From NCBI GenBank assembly GCA_964036045.1, contig OZ038379.1, forward strand, positions 116,463,604 to 116,527,603: 64,000 nt of DNA, read 5' to 3'. The DNA is from Eutreptiella sp. 'Long Island Sound 2002'. Its lineage: Eukaryota; Euglenozoa; Euglenophyceae; Eutreptiales; Eutreptiaceae. Of the stretch, positions 1 through 13,518 are shown in pieces. Every line of letters starts with the position of its first letter. The stretch's first letter is position 1. The position numbers and the translations under genes are program-made. A model generated the notes under the pieces. That model was given only the letters and a program-made list of their open reading frames with translations. It searched no databases and was not told the origin of the DNA.

Positions 1-1096
1 AACCCCATCCGTGAAATATTTTGGGGATCTACAGCCCCCAAACATTTGGCGGAACCCCATCCGTCAAATATTTTAGGGGTGTAGACCCCCCAAATGTTTG
101 ACGGAACCCCATCCGTCAAATATTTGGGGGCTGTAAACCCCCCAAATATTTGACGGAACCCCATCCTTGACATATTTGGGGGCTGTAGACCCCCAAATAT
201 TTGACGATACCCCATCCGTGAAACATTTTGGGGGTCTACAGCCCCCAAATATTTGACGGAACCCCATCCGTCAAATATTTTGGGGGTGTACAGCCCCCAA
301 ATATTTGACGGAACCACATCCGTGAAATATTTGGGGGCCGTAGACCCCCCAAATATTTGACGGAACCCCATCCGTGAAATATTTTTGGGGTCAACAGCCC
401 CCACATATTTCACGGAACCACATCCGTCAAATATTTTGGGAGTGTACGGCCCCCAAATATTTGACGGAACCCCATCCGTCGAATATTTTGGGGGTGTACA
501 GCCCCCAAATATTCGACGGAACCCCATCCGTCAAATATTTTGGGGGTGTACACCCCTCAAATATTTGACGGAACCCCATCCGTCAAATATTTTGGGGGTG
601 TAGACCCCCCAAATATTTGACGGAACCCCATCCGTCAAATATTTTGGGGGTCTACAGCCCCCAACTATTTGACGGAACCCCATCCGTCAAATATTTTGGG
701 GGTGTAGACCCCCAAATATTTGACGGAGCCCCATCCGCCAAACATTTTGGGGGTGTACAGCCCCCAAATATTCCACGGAACCCCATCCGTCAAATATTTT
801 GGGGGTGTACACCCCTCAAATATTTGACGGAACCCCATCCGTCAAACTTTTTGGGGGCTGTAGACCCCCCGAATATTTGATGGAACCCTATCCGTGAAAT
901 ATTTTAGGGGTCAACAGCCCCCAAATATTTGACGGAACCACATCCGTCAAATATTTTGGGGGTGTACAGCGCCCAAATATTTGACGGAACCCCATCCGTC
1001 AAACATTTTGGGGGTGTACAGCCCCCAAATATTTGACGGAACCCCATCCGTGAAAATTTTTGGGGGTCTGCATCCCCCAAATATTTGACGGAACCC

Positions 1097-3853
1097 CATC
1101 CGTCAAACATTTTGGGGGTGTACACCCCTCAAATATTTGACGGAACCCAATCCGTGAAATATTTTGGGGGTCTACACCCCCAAAATATTTCACGGGTGTG
1201 GTTCCGTGGAATATTTGGGGGCTAGAGACCCCACAAATATTTGACGGAACCCCATCCGTGAAATGTTTGGGAGCTGTAGACCTCCCAAATATTTGACGGA
1301 ACCCCATCCGTGAAATATTTTGGGGGTCTACAGCCCCCAAATATTTGACGGAACCCCATCCGTCAAATATTTTGGGGGTGTAGACCCCCCAAATATTTGA
1401 CGGAACCCCATCCGTCAAACATTTTGGGGGTGTACAGCCCCCAAATATTCGACGGAACCCCATCCGTCAAATATTTTGGGGGTGTACACCCCTCAAATAT
1501 TTGACGGAACCCCATCCGTCCAACTTTTTGGGGGTGTAGACCCCCCAAATATTTGACGGAACCCCATCCGTGAAATATTTTGGGGGTCTACACCCCCAAA
1601 ATATTTCACGGATGGGGTTCCGTGAAATATTTGGGGGCTGTAGACCCCCCAAATATTTGACGGAACCCCATCCGTGAAATATTTGGGGGCTGTAGACCCC
1701 CCAAATATTTGATGGAACCCCATCCGTGAAATATTTTAGGGGTCAACAGCCCCCAAATATTTGACGGAACCACATCCGTCAAATATTTTGGGGGTGTACA
1801 ACCCCCAAATATTTGACGGAACCACATCCGTGAAATATTTGGGGGCTGTACACCCCCCAAATATTTGACGGAACCCCATCCGTGAAACATTTTGGGGGTC
1901 AACAGCCCCCACATATTTCACGGAACCACATCCGTCAAATATTTTGGGGGTGTACAGCCCCCCAATATTTGACGGAACCCCATCCGTCAAACATTTTGGG
2001 GGTGTACAGCCCCCTAATATTTGACGGAACCCCATCCGTGAAATATTTTGGGGGTCTACAGCCCCCAAATATTTGACGGAACCCCATCCGTCAAACATTT
2101 TGGGGGTGTACGGTTCCCAAATATTTGACGGAACCCCATCCGTGGAATATTTTGGGGGTCTACACCCCCAAAATATTTCACGGATGTGGGTCCGTGAAAT
2201 ATTTGGGGGCTGTAGACCCCCCAAATATTCGACGGAACCCCATCCGTGAAATATTTGGGGGCTGTAGACCCCCCAAATATTTGACGGAACCCCATCCGTG
2301 AAATATTTTGGGGGTCTACAGCCCCCAAATATTTAACGGAACCCCATCCGTCATATATTTTGGGCCCGCAGACCCCCCAAATATTTGACGGAACCCCATC
2401 CGTCAAACATTTTTGGGGGTGTACAGCCCCCAAATATTCGACGGAACCCCATCCGTCAAATATTTTGGGGGTGTACACCCCTCAAATTTTTTAACGGAAC
2501 CCAATCCGTCAAACTTTTTGGGGGTGTAGACCCCCCAAATATTTGACGGAACCCCATCCGTGACATATTTTGGGGGTCTACACCCCCAAAATATTTCACG
2601 GATGTGGTTCCCTGAAATATTTGGGGGCTGTAGACCCCCAAAATATTCGACGGAACCCCATCCGTGAAATATTTTGGGGGTCTACAGCCCCCAAATATTT
2701 GACGGAACCCCATCCGTCAAATATTTTAGGGGTGTAGACCCCCCAAATATTTGACGGAACCCCATCCGTCAAATATTTTGGGGGTGTACAGCCCCCAAAT
2801 ATTCGACAAAACCCCATCCGTCAAATATTTTGGGGGTGTACACCCCTCAAATATTTGACGGAACCCCATCCGTCAAAGTTTTTGGGGGTCTAGACCCCCC
2901 AAATATTTGACGGAACCCCATCCGTGAAATATTTTGGCGGTCTACAGCCCCCAAATATTTGGCGGAACCCCATCCGTCAAATATTTTGGGGGTGTAGGCC
3001 CCCAAATATTTGACGGAACCCCATCCGTCAAATATTTTGGGGGTGTACAGCCCCCAAATATTCGACGGAACCCCATCCGTCAAATATTTTGGGGGTGTAC
3101 ACCCCTCAAATATTTGACCGAACCCCATCGGTGAAATATTTGGGGGCTGTAGACCCGCCGAATATTTGATGCAACCCCATCCATGAAATATTTTAGGGGT
3201 CAACAGCCCCCAAATATTTGACGGAACCACATCCGTCAAATATTTTGGGGGTGTACAGCCCCCAAACATTTGACGGAACCCCATCCGTCAAACATTTTGG
3301 GGGTGTACACCCCCCAATTATTTGACGGAACCCCATCCGTGAAAAATTTTGGGGGTCTACATCCCCCAAATATTTGATGGAACCACATCCGTCAAATATT
3401 TTGGGGGTGTACAGCCCCCAAATATTTCACGGAACCCCATCCGTGAGATATTTGGGGGATATAGACCCCCCAAATATTTGACGAAACCCCATCCGTGAAA
3501 TATTTTGGGGGTGTACAGCCCCCAAATATTTGACGGAACCCCATCCGTGAGATATTTGGGGGGTCTACAGCCCCCAAAAATTTGACGGAACCCCATCCGT
3601 CAAATATTTTGGGGGTGTAGACCCCCCCAATTTTTGATGGAACCCCATCCGTCAAATATTTTGGGGGTGTACAGCCCCCAAATATTTGACGGAACCCCAT
3701 CCGTCAAATATTTTGGGGTTGTACAGCCCCCAAATATTTGACGGAACCCCATCCGTCAAATTTGTTGGGGGTGTAGACCCCCGAAATATTTGATGGAACC
3801 CCATCCGTGAAATATTTTGGGGGTCTACAGCCCCCAAATATTTGACGGAACCA
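1097..3853. repeat. Higher-order duplicated block, copy 1 (2,757 bp)
   Basis: This stretch is followed directly by a near-identical copy at an offset of 2,757 bp (53 units of 52 bp plus 1). Shared private variants include the inverted loops near 1,190 and 1,610, the cccgcag loop near 2,366 and the ttttttaacgg unit near 2,488. The left boundary is visible as AACCCCAT at 1097 against AACCACAT at 3854. Beyond the right end the copies differ again (CAAACATT against CAAATATT). The exchange point therefore lies inside homologous units. Confidence 0.85.
1556..1623. repeat. Perfect 32-bp inverted repeat with a 4-nt centre (inverted satellite unit)
   Basis: The left arm 1556-1587 and right arm 1592-1623 are exact reverse complements around CTAC (1588-1591). 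It forms where a unit in reverse orientation (loop ATGGGGTT instead of AACCCCAT, arms CACGG and CCGTG) follows a forward unit. The same arrangement is seen near 4,345, 8,088, 16,875, 18,383, 21,713, 24,522, 30,452 and 33,152, and with a one-base loop mismatch at dozens of other places. Such a sequence could extrude as a cruciform or be transcribed into a long hairpin. Confidence 0.9.
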
Positions 3854-6610
3854 CATCCGTCAAACATTTTGGGGGTGTACACCCCTCAAATATTTGACGG
3901 AACCCAATCCGTGAAATATTTTGGGGGTCTACACCCCCAAAATATTTCACGGGTGTGGTTCCGTGGAATATTTGGGGGCTAGAGACCCCACAAATATTTG
4001 ACGGAACCCCATCCGTGAAATGTTTGGGAGCTGTAGACCTCCCAAATATTTGACGGAACCCCATCCGTGAAATATTTTGGGGGTCTACAGCCCCCAAATA
4101 TTTGACGGAACCCCATCCGTCAAATATTTTGGGGGTGTAGACCCCCCAAATATTTGACGGAACCCCATCCGTCAAACATTTTGGGGGTGTACAGCCCCCA
4201 AATATTCGACGGAACCCCATCCGTCAAATATTTTGGGGGTGTACACCCCTCAAATATTTGACGGAACCCCATCCGTCCAACTTTTTGGGGGTGTAGACCC
4301 CCCAAATATTTGACGGAACCCCATCCGTGAAATATTTTGGGGGTCTACACCCCCAAAATATTTCACGGATGGGGTTCCGTGAAATATTTGGGGGCTGTAG
4401 ACCCCCCAAATATTTGACGGAACCCCATCCGTGAAATATTTGGGGGCTGTAGACCCCCCAAATATTTGATGGAACCCCATCCGTGAAATATTTTAGGGGT
4501 CAACAGCCCCCAAATATTTGACGGAACCACATCCGTCAAATATTTTGGGGGTGTACAACCCCCAAATATTTGACGGAACCACATCCGTGAAATATTTGGG
4601 GGCTGTACACCCCCCAAATATTTGACGGAACCCCATCCGTGAAACATTTTGGGGGTCAACAGCCCCCACATATTTCACGGAACCACATCCGTCAAATATT
4701 TTGGGGGTGTACAGCCCCCCAATATTTGACGGAACCCCATCCGTCAAACATTTTGGGGGTGTACAGCCCCCTAATATTTGACGGAACCCCATCCGTGAAA
4801 TATTTTGGGGGTCTACAGCCCCCAAATATTTGACGGAACCCCATCCGTCAAACATTTTGGGGGTGTACGGTTCCCAAATATTTGACGGAACCCCATCCGT
4901 GGAATATTTTGGGGGTCTACACCCCCAAAATATTTCACGGATGTGGGTCCGTGAAATATTTGGGGGCTGTAGACCCCCCAAATATTCGACGGAACCCCAT
5001 CCGTGAAATATTTGGGGGCTGTAGACCCCCCAAATATTTGACGGAACCCCATCCGTGAAATATTTTGGGGGTCTACAGCCCCCAAATATTTAACGGAACC
5101 CCATCCGTCATATATTTTGGGCCCGCAGACCCCCCAAATATTTGACGGAACCCCATCCGTCAAACATTTTTGGGGGTGTACAGCCCCCAAATATTCGACG
5201 GAACCCCATCCGTCAAATATTTTGGGGGTGTACACCCCTCAAATTTTTTAACGGAACCCAATCCGTCAAACTTTTTGGGGGTGTAGACCCCCCAAATATT
5301 TGACGGAACCCCATCCGTGACATATTTTGGGGGTCTACACCCCCAAAATATTTCACGGATGTGGTTCCCTGAAATATTTGGGGGCTGTAGACCCCCAAAA
5401 TATTCGACGGAACCCCATCCGTGAAATATTTTGGGGGTCTACAGCCCCCAAATATTTGACGGAACCCCATCCGTCAAATATTTTAGGGGTGTAGACCCCC
5501 CAAATATTTGACGGAACCCCATCCGTCAAATATTTTGGGGGTGTACAGCCCCCAAATATTCGACAAAACCCCATCCGTCAAATATTTTGGGGGTGTACAC
5601 CCCTCAAATATTTGACGGAACCCCATCCGTCAAAGTTTTTGGGGGTCTAGACCCCCCAAATATTTGACGGAACCCCATCCGTGAAATATTTTGGCGGTCT
5701 ACAGCCCCCAAATATTTGGCGGAACCCCATCCGTCAAATATTTTGGGGGTGTAGGCCCCCAAATATTTGACGGAACCCCATCCGTCAAATATTTTGGGGG
5801 TGTACAGCCCCCAAATATTCGACGGAACCCCATCCGTCAAATATTTTGGGGGTGTACACCCCTCAAATATTTGACCGAACCCCATCGGTGAAATATTTGG
5901 GGGCTGTAGACCCGCCGAATATTTGATGCAACCCCATCCATGAAATATTTTAGGGGTCAACAGCCCCCAAATATTTGACGGAACCACATCCGTCAAATAT
6001 TTTGGGGGTGTACAGCCCCCAAACATTTGACGGAACCCCATCCGTCAAACATTTTGGGGGTGTACACCCCCCAATTATTTGACGGAACCCCATCCGTGAA
6101 AAATTTTGGGGGTCTACATCCCCCAAATATTTGATGGAACCACATCCGTCAAATATTTTGGGGGTGTACAGCCCCCAAATATTTCACGGAACCCCATCCG
6201 TGAGATATTTGGGGGATATAGACCCCCCAAATATTTGACGAAACCCCATCCGTGAAATATTTTGGGGGTGTACAGCCCCCAAATATTTGACGGAACCCCA
6301 TCCGTGAGATATTTGGGGGGTCTACAGCCCCCAAAAATTTGACGGAACCCCATCCGTCAAATATTTTGGGGGTGTAGACCCCCCCAATTTTTGATGGAAC
6401 CCCATCCGTCAAATATTTTGGGGGTGTACAGCCCCCAAATATTTGACGGAACCCCATCCGTCAAATATTTTGGGGTTGTACAGCCCCCAAATATTTGACG
6501 GAACCCCATCCGTCAAATTTGTTGGGGGTGTAGACCCCCGAAATATTTGATGGAACCCCATCCGTGAAATATTTTGGGGGTCTACAGCCCCCAAATATTT
6601 GACGGAACCA
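3854..6610. repeat. Higher-order duplicated block, copy 2 (2,757 bp)
   Basis: Tandem copy of 1097-3853. The two match base for base over nearly all the stretches compared by eye, including rare variants, which indicates a recent duplication. Part of it (about 3,950-5,600) recurs a third time at about 7,690-9,340, at an offset of 3,742-3,743 bp (72 units minus 1-2), with more differences and so probably older. Confidence 0.85.
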
Positions 6611-6657
6611 CATCCGTCAAATATTTTGGGGGTGTACAGCCCCCAAATATTTGACGG

Positions 6658-7450
6658 AACCCCATCCGTGAAATATTTTGGGGATCTACAGCCCCCAAAC
6701 ATTTGGCGGAACCCCATCCGTCAAATATTTTAGGGGTGTAGACCCCCCAAATGTTTGACGGAACCCCATCCGTCAAATATTTTGGGGGTGTACGGCCCCC
6801 AAATATTTGACGGAACCCCATCCGTGAAATATTTTGGGGGTCTACACCCCCAAAATGTTTGACGGATGTGGTTCCGTGAAATATTTGGGGGCTGTAAACC
6901 CCCCAAATATTTGACGGAACCCCATCCTTGAAATATTTGGGGGCTGTAGACCCCCAAATATTTGACGATACCCCATCCGTGAAGCATTTTGGGGGTCTAC
7001 AGCCCCCAAATATTTGACGGAACCCCATCCGTCAAATATTTTGGGGGTGTACAGCCCCCAAATATGTGACGGAACCACATCCGTGAAATATTTGGGGGCC
7101 GTAGACCCCCCAAATATTTGACGGAACCCCATCCGTGAAACATTTTTGGGGTCAACAGCCCCCACATATTTCACGGAACCACATCCGTCAAATATTTTGG
7201 GAGTGTACGGCCCCCAAATATTTGACGGAACCCCATCCGTCAAATATTTTGGGGGTGTACAGCCCCCAAATATTCGACGGAACCCCATCCGTCAAATATT
7301 TTGGGGGTGTACACCCCTCAAATATTTGACGGAACCCCATCCGTCAAATATTTTGGGGGTGTAGACCCCCCAAATATTTGACGGAACCCCATCCGTCAAA
7401 TATTTTGGGGGTCTACAGCCCCCAACTATTTGACGGAACCCCATCCGTCA
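6658..7450. repeat. Recurring block starting with the GATC-loop unit (copy 2 of 5)
   Basis: The first few hundred bases of the window start with a unit whose loop reads ATCTACAG, creating GATC at 26. This is followed by an ATTTGGCGG arm and a run of recognisable variants. The same start recurs with GATC at 6,683, 9,907, 12,454 and 13,544, so five copies. Spacings are 6,657, 3,224 (exactly 62 units), 2,547 and 1,090 bp. This copy has two extra units (104 bp, near 6,810-6,910) that the copy at position 1 lacks, including an inverted one. Confidence 0.7.
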
Positions 7451-7689
7451 AATATTTTGGGGGTGTAGACCCCCAAATATTTGACGGAACCCCATCCGTC
7501 AAATATTTTGGGGGTGTACAGCCCCCAAATATTTGACGGAACCCCATCCGTCAAATATTTTGGGGGTGTACACCCCCAAATATTTGACGGAACCCCATCC
7601 GTCAAACTTTTTGGGGGCTGCAGACCCCCCAAATATTTGACGGAACCCCATCCATGAAATATTTGGGGGGTCTACACCCCCAAAATATT

Positions 7690-9340
7690 TCACGGGTGTG
7701 GTTCCGTGAAATATTTGGGGGCTAGAGACCCCCCAAATATTTGACGGAACCCCATCCGTGAAATGTTTGGGAGCTGTAGACCCCCCAAATATTTGACGGA
7801 ACCCCATCCGTGAAATATTTTGGGGGTCTACAGCCCCCAAATATTTGACGGAACCCCATCCGTCAAATATTTTGGGGGTGTAGACCCCCCAAATATTTGA
7901 CGGAACCCCATCCGTCAAACATTTTGGGGGTGTACAGCCCCCAAATATTCGACGGAACCCCATCCGTCAAATATTTTGGGGGTGTACACCCCTCAAATAT
8001 TTGACGGAACCCCATCCGTCCAACTTTTTGGGGGTGTAGACCCCCCAAATATTTGACGGAACCCCATCCGTGAAATATTTTGGGGGTCTACACCCCCAAA
8101 ATATTTCACGGATGGGGTTCCGTGAAATATTTGGGGGCTGTAGACCCCCCAAATATTTGACGGAACCCCATCCGTGAAATATTTGGGGGCTGTAGACCCC
8201 CCAAATATTTGATGGAACCCCATCCGTGAAATATTTTAGGGGTCAACAGCCCCCAAATATTTGACGGAACCACATCCGTCAAATATTTTGGGGGTGTACA
8301 GCCCCCAAATATTTGACGGAACCACATCCGTGAAATATTTGGGGGCTGTACACCCCCCAAATATTTGACGGAACCCCATCCGTGAAACATTTTGGGGGTC
8401 AACAGCCCCCACATATTTCACGGAACCACATCCGTCAAATATTTTGGGGGTGTACAGCCCCTCAATATTTGACGGAACCCCATCCGTCAAACATTTTGGG
8501 GGTGTACAGCCCCCTAATATTTGACGGAACCCCATCCGTGAAATATTTTGGGGGTCTACAGCCCCCAAATATTTGACGGAACCCCATCCGTCAAACATTT
8601 TGGAGGTGTACAGTTCCCAAATATTTGACGGAACCCCATCCGTGGAATATTTTGGGGGTCTACACCCCCAAAATATTTCACGGATGTGGTTCCGTGAAAT
8701 ATTTGGGGGCTGTAGACCCCCCAAATATTCGACGGAACCCCATCCGTGAGATATTTGGGGGCTGTAGACCCCCCAAATATTTGACGGAACCCCATCCGTG
8801 AAATATTTTGGGGGTCTACAGCCCCCAAATATTTAACGGAACCCCATCCGTCAAATATTTTGGGCCCGCAGACCCCCCAAATATTTGACGGAACCCCATC
8901 CGTCAAACATTTTTGGGGGTGTACAGCCCCCAAATATTCGACAGAACCCCATCCGTCAAATATTTTGGGGGTGTACACCCCTCAAATATTTGACGGAACC
9001 CAATCCGTCAAACTTTTTGGGGGTGTAGACCCCCCAAATATTTGACGCAACCCCATCCGTGAAATATTTTGGGGGTCTACACCCCCAAAATATTTCACGG
9101 ATGTGGTTCCGTGAAATATTTGGGGGCTGTAGACCCCCAAAATATTCGACGGAACCCCATCCGTGAAATATTTTGGGGGTCTACAGCCCCCAAATATTTG
9201 ACGGAACCCCATCCGTCAAATATTTTGGGGGTGTAGACCCCCCAAATATTTGACGGAACCCCATCTGTCAAATTTTTTGGGGGTGTACAGCCCCCAAACA
9301 TTCGACGGAACCCCATCCGTCAAATATTTTGGGGGTGTAC
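7690..9340. repeat. Partial, more diverged third copy of the 2.76-kb block
   Basis: It matches about 3,950-5,600 at an offset of 3,743 bp, drifting to 3,742. It shares the AAATGTTTGGGAGCTG variant (7,759 against 4,017), the inverted unit near 8,088 and the cccgcag loop near 8,865. Differences such as the repaired ATTTGACGG where copy 2 has TTTTTTAACGG show it is older than the copy 1/copy 2 split. Boundaries are approximate. Confidence 0.7.
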
Positions 9341-9881
9341 ACCCCTCAAATATTTGACGGAACCCCATCCGTCAAAGTTTTTGGGGGTCTAGACCCCCCA
9401 AATATTTGACGGAACCCCATCCGTGAAATATTTTCGGGGGTCTACAGCCCCCAAATATTTGGCGGAACCCCATCCGTCAAATATTTTGGGGGTGTAGACC
9501 CCCAAATATTTGACGGAACCCCATCCGTCAAATATTTTGGGGATGTACAGCCCCCAAATATTCGACGGAACCCCATCCGTCAAACATTTTGGGGGTGTAC
9601 ACCCCTCAAATATTTGACCGAACCCCATCTGTCAAACTATTTGGGGGCTGCAGACCCCCCAAATATTTGACGGAACCCCATCCGTGAAATATTTGGGGGC
9701 TGTAGACCCCCCGAATATTTGATGGAACCCCATACGTGAAATATTTTAGGGGTCAACAGCCCCCAAATATTTGACGGAACCACATCCGTCAAATATTTTG
9801 GGGGTGTACAGCCCCCAAACATTTGACGGAACCCCATCCGTCAAACATTTTGGGGGTGTACAGCCCCCAAATATTTGACGG

Positions 9882-11200
9882 AACCCCATCCGTGAAATAT
9901 TTTGGGGATCTACAGCCCCCAAACATTTGGCGGAACCCCATCCGTCAAATATTTTAGGGGTGTAGACCCCCCAAATGTTTGACGGAACCCCATCCGTCAA
10001 ATATTTTGGGGGTGTACGGCCCCCAAATATTTGACGGAACCCCATCCGTGAAATATTTTGGGGGTCTACACCCCCAAAATGTTTGACGGATGTGGTTCCG
10101 TGAAATATTTGGGGGCTGTAAACCCCCCAAATATTTGACGGAACCCCATCCTTGAAAAATTTTGGGGCTGTAGACCTCCAAATATTTGACGATACCCCAT
10201 CCGTGAAACATTTTGGGGGTCTACAGCCCCCAAATATTTGACGGAACCCCATCCGTCAAATATTTTGGGGGTGTACAGCCCCCAAATATTTGACGGAACC
10301 ACATCCGTCAAATATTTGGGGGCCGTAGACCCCCCAAATATTTGACGGAACCCCATCCGTGAAACATTTTTGGGGTCAACAGCCCCCACATATTTCACGG
10401 AACCACATCCGTCAAATATTTTGGGAGTGTACGGCCCCCAAATATTTGACGGAACCCCATCCGTCAAATATTTTGGGGGTGTACAGCCCCCAAATATTCG
10501 ACGGAACCCCATCTGTCAAATATTTTGGGGGTGTACACCCCTCAAATATTTGACGGAACCCCATCCGTCAAATATTTTGGGGGTGTAGACCCCCCAAATA
10601 TTTGACGGAACCCCATCCGTCAAATATTTGGGGGTCTACAGCCCCCAACTATTTGACGGAACCCCATCCGTCAAATATTTTGGGGGTGTAGACCCCCAAA
10701 TATTTGACGGAACCCCATCCGTCAAATATTTTGGGGGTGTACAGCCCCCAAATATTCCACGGAACCCCATCCGTCAAATATTTTGGGGGTGTACACCCCT
10801 CAAATATTTGACGGAACCCCATCCGTCAAACTTTTTGGGGGCTGCAGACCCCCCAAATATTTGACGGAACCCCATCCGTCAAATATTTTAGGGGTCAACA
10901 GCCCCAAAATATTTGACGGAACCACATCCGTCAAATATTTTGGGGGTGTACAGCGCCCAAATATTTGACGGAACCCCATCCGTCAAACATTTTGGGGGTG
11001 TACAGCCCCCAAATATTTGACGGAACCCCATCCGTGAAAAATTTTGGGGGTCTGCATCCCCCAAATATTTGACGGAACCCCATCCGTCAAACATTTTGGG
11101 GGTGTACACCCCTCAAATATTTGACGGAACCCAATCCGTGAAATATTTTGGGGGTCTACACCCCCAAAATATTTCACGGGTGTGGTTCCGTGAAATATTT
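9882..11200. repeat. Recurring GATC-loop block, copy 3
   Basis: It matches 1 to about 1,190 at offsets of 9,881 to 9,985 bp. It shares the ATTCCACGG variant (770 and 10,754) that the copy at 6,658 lacks, and the GTACAGCGCCC variant (about 967 and 10,951). The ends are approximate. Confidence 0.65.
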
Positions 11201-12428
11201 GGGGGCTAGAGACCCCCCAAATATTTGACGGAACCCCATCCGTGAAATGTTTGGGAGCCGTAGACCCCCCAAATATTTGACGGAACCCCATCCGTGAAAT
11301 ATTTTGGGGGTGTAGACCCCCCAAATATTTGACGGAACCCCATCTGTCAAATATTTTGGGGGTGTACAGCCCCCAAATATTCGACGGAACCCCATCCGTC
11401 AAATATTTTGGGGGTGTACACCCCTCAAATATTTGACGGAACCCCATCCGTCAAAGTTTTTGGGGGTCTAGACCCCCCACATATTTGACGGAACCCCATC
11501 CGTGAAATATTTTCGGGGGTCTACAGCCCCCAAATATTTGGCGGAACCCCATCCGTCAAATATTTTGGGGGTGTAGACCCCCAAATATTTGACGGAACCC
11601 CATCCGTCAAATATTTTGGGGATGTACAGCCCCCAAATATTCGACGGAACCCCATCCGTCAAACATTTTGGGGGTCTACACCCCTCAAATATTTGACCGA
11701 ACCCCATCTGTCAAACTATTTGGGGGCTGCAGACCCCCCAAATATTTGACGGCACCCCATCCGTGAAATATTTGGGGGCTGTAGACCCCCCGAATATTTG
11801 ATGGAACCCCATACGTGAAATATTTTAGGGGTCAACAGCCCCCAAATATTTGACGGAACCACATCCGTCAAACATTTTGGGGGTGTACAGCCCCCAAATA
11901 TTTGACGGAACCCCATTCGTGAAAAATTTTGGGGGTCTACATCCCCCAAATATTTGATGGAACCCCATCCGTCAAACATTTTGGGGGTGTACAGCCCCCA
12001 AATATTTCACGGAACCCCATCCGTCAGATATTTGGGGGATGTAGACCCCCCAAATATTTGACGGAACCCCATCCGTGAAATATTTTGGGGGTGTACAGCC
12101 CCCAAATATTTGACGGAACCCCATCCGTGAGATATTTGGGGGGTCTACAGCCCCCAAATATTTGACGGAACCCCATCCGTCAAATATTTTGGGGGTGTAG
12201 ACCCCCCCAATTTTTGATGGAACCCCATCCGTCAAATATTTTGGGTGTCTACAGCCCCCAAATATTTGACGGAACCCCATCCGTCAGATATTTTGGGGTT
12301 GTACAGCCCCCAAATATTTGACGGAACCCCATCCGTCAAATTTGTTGGGGGTGTAGACCCCCGAAATATTTGACGGAACCCCATCCGTGAAATATTTTGG
12401 GGGTGTACAGCGCCCAAATATTTGACGG

Positions 12429-13518
12429 AACCCCATCCGTGAAATATTTTGGGGATCTACAGCCCCCAAACATTTGGCGGAACCCCATCCGTCAAATATT
12501 TTAGGGGTGTAGACCCCCCAAATGTTTGACGGAACCCCATCCGTCAAATATTTTGGGGGTGTACGGCCCCCAAATATTTGACGGAACCCCATCCGTGAAA
12601 TATTTTGGGGGTCTACACCCCCAAAATGTTTGACGGATGTGGTTCCGTGAAATATTTGGGGGCTGTAAACCCCCCAAATATATGACGGAACCCCATCCTT
12701 GAAATATTTGGGGGCTGTAGACCCCCAAATATTTGACGATTCCCCATCCGTGAAACATTTTGGGGGTCTACAGCCCCCAAATATTTGACGGAACCCCATC
12801 CGTCAAATATTTTGGGGGTGTACAGCCCCCAAATATTTGACGGAACCACATCCGTGAAATATTTGGGGGCTGTAGACCCCCCAAATATTTGACGGAACCC
12901 CATCCGTGAAACATTTTTGGGGTCAACAGCCCCCACATATTTCACGGAACCACATCCGTCAAATATTTTGGGAGTGTACAGCCCCCAAATATTTGACGGA
13001 ACCCCATCCGTCAAATATTTTGGGGGTGTACAGCCCCCAAATATTCGACGGAACCCCATCCGTCAAATATTTTGGGGGTGTACAGCCCCCAAATATTCGA
13101 CGGAACCCCATCCGTCAAATATTTTGGGGGTGTACACCCCTCAAATATTTGACGGAACCCCATCCGTCAAAGTTTTTGGGGGTGTAGACCCCCCAAATAT
13201 TTGACGGAACCCCATCCGTCAAATATTTTGGGGGTCTACAGCCCCCAACTATTTGACGGAACCCCATCCGTCAAATATTTTGGGGGTGTAGACCCCCAAA
13301 TATTTGACGGAACCCCATCCGTCAAATATTTTGGGGGTGTAGACCCCCCAAATATTTGACGGAACCCCATCCGTCAAATATTTTGGGGGTGTACAGCCCC
13401 CAAATATCCGACGGAACCCCATCCGTCAAATATTTTGGGGGTGTACAGCCCCCAAATATTTGACGGAACCCCATCCGTGAAATATTTTGGGGGTGTACAG
13501 CCCCCAAATATTTGACGG
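12429..13518. repeat. Recurring GATC-loop block, copy 4
   Basis: It is separated from the next copy by only 1,090 bp (21 units minus 2), so copies 4 and 5 are a tandem pair. Both share the CCAAATATATGACGG unit (about 12,680 and 13,770) absent from earlier copies, which groups them as the youngest pair. Confidence 0.65.
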
